The position numbers were made by a program, and so were the translations under genes. A stretch of DNA of 10,007 bases from Balneolaceae bacterium (GTDB lineage: Bacteria > Bacteroidota > Rhodothermia > Balneolales > Balneolaceae). Under the pieces are notes generated by a model, which was not told where the DNA came from, did not search any database, and saw only the letters and a program-made list of their open reading frames with translations. How positions within the stretch are numbered: position 1 is the stretch's first letter; the number at the start of each line of letters is the position of its first letter. Where the stretch lies: assembly GCA_007134665.1 (NCBI GenBank), contig SLKH01000257.1, positions 1 through 10,007 on the forward strand, in the 5' to 3' direction. Shown one piece after another: positions 6,645 through 10,007 of this stretch.

Positions 6645-6676
6645 TTGGTTTAAAGTAAAAACTATCATAACTTTTG
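6645..6676 (+). promoter_or_regulatory. Candidate promoter for the membrane-anchored TPR gene
   Basis: TTG (6645-6647) and TAACTTTTG (6668-6676) are 20 bases apart, close to the Bacteroidota TTG / TAnnTTTG pattern apart from one extra T in the -7 element. Transcription would begin near 6683, leaving a 25-base leader before the ATG at 6708. This is the best-spaced promoter-like pair in the window, though judged by eye only. Confidence 0.4.
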
Positions 6677-6707
6677 CGCCTTAAATAGAACAGGATTTTT
6701 TTGATTT

Positions 6708-7391
6708 ATGAGCAAGCTTAAACACGAGGATATGGAGCAGGATGTACTTATTGAGTACTCCTCGCGATTTTTACATTTTTATAGAAATAATAAAGCCATT
6801 GTTTGGGGGTCGGGTATCGGTTTTGTACTCGTTGTGGCCCTAATTATCGGTTATTTTATCTTTACTGCACAACAGCAGTCAGAAGCTGAAGTCCTGCTTG
6901 GAACTGCTGAACAGTATCTGATGGAAGGAGAATATGAGAGAGCATTATATGGAGATGAGGATGCATTTACTTTAGGTTTTGTTCAAATTGCTGACAATTA
7001 CGGGCGCACAAATTCCGGAAATCTTGCTAATTATTACGCAGCAATCGTTTATTATGAACTGGAGGAATTTGATCAGGCACTCACCTATATTGATCGATTC
7101 AATCCTCCGAGAGGAATTATGGGAGTCGGGCCAATATCACTGCATGCAGTGATACTGAGTGAACTTGGAGAACACGAGGCTGCAGCTCAAAAATTTATAG
7201 AGGCGGCTTACTGGGATGAAAATGAATCAACCACACCTTATAATCTGCTTGAAGCTGCTATCTCTTACGAAACGATTGGTGAGTATAATAATGCTCTTGA
7301 ACAACTCGATATTATTATTGCTGATTATCCCGATAGCCCGATTTTCACAGATGCAGAACGAATGAAAGGAATGATTACAGCGAGATCCTGA
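6708..7391 (+). CDS. Membrane-anchored tetratricopeptide-repeat protein (YfgM-like architecture)
   Basis: This 227-residue protein has a charged cytoplasmic N-terminus (1-28), a single transmembrane helix (about 30-53, WGSGIGFVLVVALIIGYFIF), and a C-terminal part of helical repeats that would face the periplasm. TPR-like helix pairs are visible at about 57-80 (AEVLLGTAEQYLMEGEYERA), 107-131 (ANYYAAIVYYELEEFDQAL), 143-167 (LHAVILSELGEHEAAAQKF) and 178-207 (LLEAAISYETIGEYNNALEQ). This architecture matches E. coli YfgM, an accessory protein that contacts the SecYEG translocon and periplasmic chaperones, and similar TPR proteins are common in Bacteroidota. Function by homology is tentative. The ATG at 6708 follows a T-rich leader without a Shine-Dalgarno sequence. 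It sits 65 bases after lolD and has its own promoter candidate. Confidence 0.85.
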   Translation: MSKLKHEDMEQDVLIEYSSRFLHFYRNNKAIVWGSGIGFVLVVALIIGYFIFTAQQQSEAEVLLGTAEQYLMEGEYERALYGDEDAFTLGFVQIADNYGRTNSGNLANYYAAIVYYELEEFDQALTYIDRFNPPRGIMGVGPISLHAVILSELGEHEAAAQKFIEAAYWDENESTTPYNLLEAAISYETIGEYNNALEQLDIIIADYPDSPIFTDAERMKGMITARS

Positions 7392-7407
7392 GTTGTAACT
7401 CGCACCA

Positions 7408-7431
7408 AACCGATTGTTTCAGAACCGATTG
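7408..7431. repeat. Short direct repeat in the TPR intergenic region
   Basis: AACCGATTG occurs at 7408-7416 and again at 7423-7431, 15 bases apart start to start, in the 154-base gap between the two TPR genes. A spacing of about one and a half helical turns could suit a protein-binding site, but two nine-base copies may also be chance. Confidence 0.4.
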
Positions 7432-7453
7432 AACTGATCTGTTTTGAGTAAAT

Positions 7454-7472
7454 GTTGATCCTCATCAACTTT
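7454..7472 (+). repeat. Small inverted repeat between the TPR genes
   Basis: GTTGAT and ATCAAC pair perfectly around a CCTC loop, followed by only a short TTTAT. It could act as a weak transcript end for the upstream TPR gene. Six base pairs and no real T run make an intrinsic terminator doubtful. Confidence 0.3.
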
Positions 7473-7482
7473 ATAGCCAATA

Positions 7483-7512
7483 TTGCAGCATAGATTCCGT
7501 TTTTATTATAAT
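7483..7512 (+). promoter_or_regulatory. Candidate promoter for the secreted TPR gene
   Basis: TTGCAG (7483-7488) and TATAAT (7507-7512) are 18 bases apart. The TATAAT is a perfect generic -10, and read in the Bacteroidota style it is TTG, 21 bases, then TATAATTC, a partial TAnnTTTG match. The predicted start near 7519 leaves about 27 bases before the ATG, including the GGAG at 7536-7539, six bases from the start codon. Confidence 0.42.
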
Positions 7513-7545
7513 TCTGTTACATTGAATTTGAAAACGGAGTAATCG

Positions 7546-8586
7546 ATGATACAGACATTTCGCCTTTTAGTAATTGGTATTGCTTACCTCTACTTTTTAC
7601 TTCTCTGTTTGCCATACTCCGTTCATGCACAGGATGAGAACAGGGAAAATGTTGAATACCTTGAAGGTGAACTCTATCAGCGAGCGCTCCATTTTTCAAG
7701 AGATCAGGTTAATCGAGCGATAGAAATCGGAAACAGAGCAATCCGGGAGGAGAATCCGGAACGACGAACCCGGCTTTATGAAGAAATGATGGAAGCGTTA
7801 AATGATGCCAACAGAATGTTTCGTGTCATGGAATCGAAACCAAGAGAATATGAATTAATTCCGGAGATTATCAACAGGCACTGGGCAAATGAGCATAATT
7901 CAGGTGCTGACCTTTTAAATCAGAGAGACTTTACCGAATCTGATGAGGTACTGTATAGAGGTGCAATCATCCATTTCAATAATGCAATTTATTTGCAACC
8001 CGACAGCGCTCACTCATACATTGCTTTAGCTACTCTGAAACTGGATCAAGGTGAATTTACCGATGCAATACATTATTATGAATTGGGTATTGAGCGTCTC
8101 TGCCAACCAGAAATTCAGGATTTTGACATATTGATAAATCTCTATTTCTCAGAGAGTCGGCTGCATGATGTAAAGGAACTAATCCAACTTGCGAGAACCA
8201 ATTTTCCGGATGAGCTTAAATTCACTCAATATCTGGCTGATTACTATCTGGAAACAGGAAACAGTGAAGACGCATCGAATTTAATCAGAGAATTGATGGA
8301 AAAAGACAATGAAAGGCCCGAGTATTTTTTTGCTCTTGGTTCTATCTATCAAAACAAAGCAGCAGAGTTTTTTCAAAAGCGTGATCTGGCCGATAATCTG
8401 GATCAAAAAATTGAGTATGATGAAACAGCCAGAATTATTCTCACAGATGCCCTGGAACAATATGAGAATGCAGTAGAGCTGGATCCGGATAACCGGCAAT
8501 ACTGGAAAACATTATATCAAATTTATTCTGTTCTCGGTATTCACCACAAAGCAGACCTCGCATACGAGAAAGCAGGATTAGAGTAA
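7546..8586 (+). CDS. Exported tetratricopeptide-repeat protein
   Basis: This is a 346-residue protein with a convincing signal peptide: a basic start (MIQTFR), a long hydrophobic core (LLVIGIAYLYFLLLCL) and a likely signal peptidase I site after Ala28 (YSVHA-QDEN). The LLLC at 18-21 is not a good lipobox. The mature protein is helical. TPR-like repeats are seen at about 108-141 (ending HFNNAIYLQPDS), 143-175 (AHSYIALATLKLDQGEFTDA), 210-240 (YLADYYLETGNSEDASNLI), 249-312 (a longer unit ending ALEQYENAVELDPDN) and 317-344. It is probably a periplasmic or envelope scaffold protein; no enzymatic motif or partner is evident. The start has GGAG six bases upstream. The gene converges on the minus-strand MscS gene with only 40 bases between the two stop codons. 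Confidence 0.85.
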   Translation: MIQTFRLLVIGIAYLYFLLLCLPYSVHAQDENRENVEYLEGELYQRALHFSRDQVNRAIEIGNRAIREENPERRTRLYEEMMEALNDANRMFRVMESKPREYELIPEIINRHWANEHNSGADLLNQRDFTESDEVLYRGAIIHFNNAIYLQPDSAHSYIALATLKLDQGEFTDAIHYYELGIERLCQPEIQDFDILINLYFSESRLHDVKELIQLARTNFPDELKFTQYLADYYLETGNSEDASNLIRELMEKDNERPEYFFALGSIYQNKAAEFFQKRDLADNLDQKIEYDETARIILTDALEQYENAVELDPDNRQYWKTLYQIYSVLGIHHKADLAYEKAGLE

Positions 8587-8626
8587 AAGAGAATTTTAGG
8601 AATTTTACTATACAAATCAGATAATT

Positions 8627-9535
8627 TTATATTTCTCTGCTTTTATCAGATTTTCCATTATCGAGATAACTTACTGTACGCTGGGGAAATGGTATAACAA
8701 TACCTTCAGCATCAAATCGCTTTTTTATGCTTTCGGTAAGATCACATGATAAAATAAAAGCTGATGGTGCATCCTTTGCCCATGCCCACGCTCTTAATAA
8801 AACAGATGAATCTCCCAACGACAAGACACGAACAGTGACAGGAGGTACACCTTTTTCGATATCTTCCGGCTTCCTGACATCCATATATTCAGGGTGGTTT
8901 TGAACTTCTTCAGCCATAATTTTTTTTGCCAGGTCAATATCAGATTGATAGCTAATCCCTATTTCAATGAACCTGCAAATTTTTTCATCAGTGTAATTTG
9001 AATTAATCAGAATTTCATTACTCATGACTGAATTTGGAATGATGATTCTCTGATTTTCAAAGTTTCTTAATACTGTGTGGCGCAAATTAATATCTTCAAC
9101 CATCCCTCTCATATCCCCTTTCAGTGTGATCCTGTCATTTATCCGGTAGGGTTTGTACATAACTATAAAAACACCGCTTATAATATTACTGAGGGCCTGT
9201 TGAGAGGCAAAACCAACTGCTATTGCCAGTATTCCAGCAGCTCCGAGAAGTGATCCTGCAATATGACTCAGTACAGGGATCAAATAAATAGCAAAACTTA
9301 CACCAGTTATATAAACCACCGCAACCAAAGCGTGTTGCATGAATTTATAATTGGTGGGATCATTTTTTAAAACATTTGTGGATCGTTCAATAAATTTACT
9401 GAATCCACGATTGATCAGAGTTGCAATAACAGTTGTGATAACCAGAATAATAACAACTAATAATAGTGTATCCAGATTATCCAACAGAATGGACAACACA
9501 TTTTGGAAAGCCTCCATAATAGATTGAATGTTCAT
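8627..9535 (-). CDS. MscS-family small-conductance mechanosensitive channel
   Basis: This is an inner-membrane channel that opens under membrane tension to release solutes during hypo-osmotic shock. The 302 residues match the compact E. coli MscS (286). Helices are TM1 at about 20-42, TM2 at about 66-88 and the pore-lining TM3 at about 92-128, with the glycine/alanine-rich family signature LLGAAGILAIAVGFASQQAL (97-116) then SNIISGVFIV. The MscS beta domain follows (YRINDRITLKGDMRGMVEDI, 130-149; RIIIPNSVMSNEILINS, 163-179), and the cytoplasmic alpha/beta domain ends with the typical GIVIPFPQRTV (278-288). No extra N-terminal domain is present, so it is the small MscS type. The ATG (9533-9535) has no clear Shine-Dalgarno sequence. 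The gene upstream ends 27 bases before it on the same strand, suggesting cotranscription. Confidence 0.95.
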   Translation of the reverse strand: MNIQSIMEAFQNVLSILLDNLDTLLLVVIILVITTVIATLINRGFSKFIERSTNVLKNDPTNYKFMQHALVAVVYITGVSFAIYLIPVLSHIAGSLLGAAGILAIAVGFASQQALSNIISGVFIVMYKPYRINDRITLKGDMRGMVEDINLRHTVLRNFENQRIIIPNSVMSNEILINSNYTDEKICRFIEIGISYQSDIDLAKKIMAEEVQNHPEYMDVRKPEDIEKGVPPVTVRVLSLGDSSVLLRAWAWAKDAPSAFILSCDLTESIKKRFDAEGIVIPFPQRTVSYLDNGKSDKSREI

Positions 9536-9562
9536 CAGAGATGGGAATATTTATTGTTTAAC

Positions 9563-10007
9563 TTACCGTTCAAAATTAACTTCAAGTTCAGAGGTAAAAC
9601 CTTCCCTTACAGGGATATCTACGCGCACAAAGTAAGGTTCAGGAGCTCTGAAAGGCACAACAGATCCGGGGTTCCACCTGCCCGACTGGTCATCATCCCT
9701 GAATATAATCGCTGTGTACTGCAAAGGCGGTAACTGGTCGATTTCAATTGTCTCGGTAAAGGTTGTATCAATTTGAACTTTACCCTGATCATCAAATAAT
9801 GTTAAATAATATTCTGTAGCTGACAATGTATCACTAAGTATAAATTCAATTCCACCTAATTGGTTTCTCTGCCAGATCGTTGGTTCAAATGGCCGTAAAA
9901 GTTCAAGTGCCGGATTCCAGACCAAGAATTGATAGCTGATACCACTTTCCCAGCTCTCCTCCGGATACACCTTTAACCTGTGACGATCTACTTCATAAAA
10001 CTGCCAG
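9563..10007 (-). CDS. C-terminal part of a putative Ig-like-domain surface/lipoprotein (5' end outside window)
   Basis: The frame is open from its stop (9563-9565) to the right edge, giving at least 147 residues. A GTG at 9968-9970 could serve as a start, but the frame continues for 12 further codons (WQFYEVDRHRLK) without a stop, and the protein is clearly the tail of something larger. Features are beta-rich segments (SGISYQFLVWNP; ATEYYLTLFDDQGKVQID), then YTAIIFRDDDQSGRWNPGS and FRAPEPYFVRVDIPVREGF. An 'Asp-x-Asp...Gly.W..G' turn followed by 'PEP' and an 'I.VR' strand resembles the C-terminus of Bacteroidota/Balneolota Ig-like (Big_5/SbsA-type) surface proteins. That family name rests on memory of its layout and is moderate. 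With mscS 27 bases downstream it likely forms an operon. Confidence 0.7.
   Translation of the reverse strand, partial: WQFYEVDRHRLKVYPEESWESGISYQFLVWNPALELLRPFEPTIWQRNQLGGIEFILSDTLSATEYYLTLFDDQGKVQIDTTFTETIEIDQLPPLQYTAIIFRDDDQSGRWNPGSVVPFRAPEPYFVRVDIPVREGFTSELEVNFER

Noticed and set aside
8587..8638. AGAGAA ... TTCTCT as a shared terminator for the converging TPR and mscS genes
   Set aside because: The arms are six bases with a loop of about 39 bases, and the 3' arm lies inside the mscS coding end. No compact hairpin with a T run is visible on either strand.
9503..9733. Plus-strand 76-codon open frame over the mscS start and the Ig-like gene
   Set aside because: It overlaps two better-supported minus-strand genes and its product looks like translated antisense, with no promoter or domain.

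Overview
This window looks like a chromosomal housekeeping stretch from a member of the Bacteroidota/Balneolota/Rhodothermota group. Balneolales-like is my best guess. The evidence is the gene set and order (rplT, pheS, pheT, a short coiled-coil gene, zapA, ymdB, lolD), the AT-leaning composition, the scarcity of Shine-Dalgarno sequences before most starts, and the family of the last gene: a large surface or lipoprotein with an Ig-like domain, of a type known from these phyla. The phylum call is inference from remembered family features, not from a search.

Layout. The left edge (1-425) carries rplT (ribosomal protein L20), which has a perfect palindrome against its start codon and a clear intrinsic terminator after it. 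Positions 485-4027 encode the two subunits of phenylalanyl-tRNA synthetase, pheS and pheT, separated by an unusually long 120-base gap. Tightly packed behind pheT come an 81-residue coiled-coil protein with a GTG start, the cell-division protein ZapA, and an unrecognised 127-residue membrane protein. A hairpin immediately after that last gene probably closes the group. At 5126-6642, ymdB (a metallophosphoesterase) and lolD (the ATPase of a lipoprotein-release ABC transporter) overlap by four bases. Two unrelated TPR proteins follow, each with its own plausible promoter: one anchored in the inner membrane by a single N-terminal helix (6708-7391), the other exported by a signal peptide (7546-8586).

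On the minus strand, converging on these genes, are an MscS-type mechanosensitive channel (8627-9535) and, 27 bases upstream of it, the C-terminal end of a putative Ig-like-domain surface protein. That last gene runs off the right edge of the window.

The genes form several small functional groups: translation (L20, PheRS), division (ZapA and its coiled-coil neighbour), RNA or second-messenger turnover (YmdB) and envelope biogenesis or stress (LolD, the TPR proteins, MscS, the Ig-like protein). I found no mobile element, CRISPR array, tRNA, rRNA or phage gene, and no convincing undescribed system. The points most worth a second look are the 127-residue membrane protein lying between zapA and ymdB, where I would expect the RNase Y gene in relatives; the zapA coiled-coil partner; the His-to-Asn change in PheS motif 2; and the palindrome at the rplT start.
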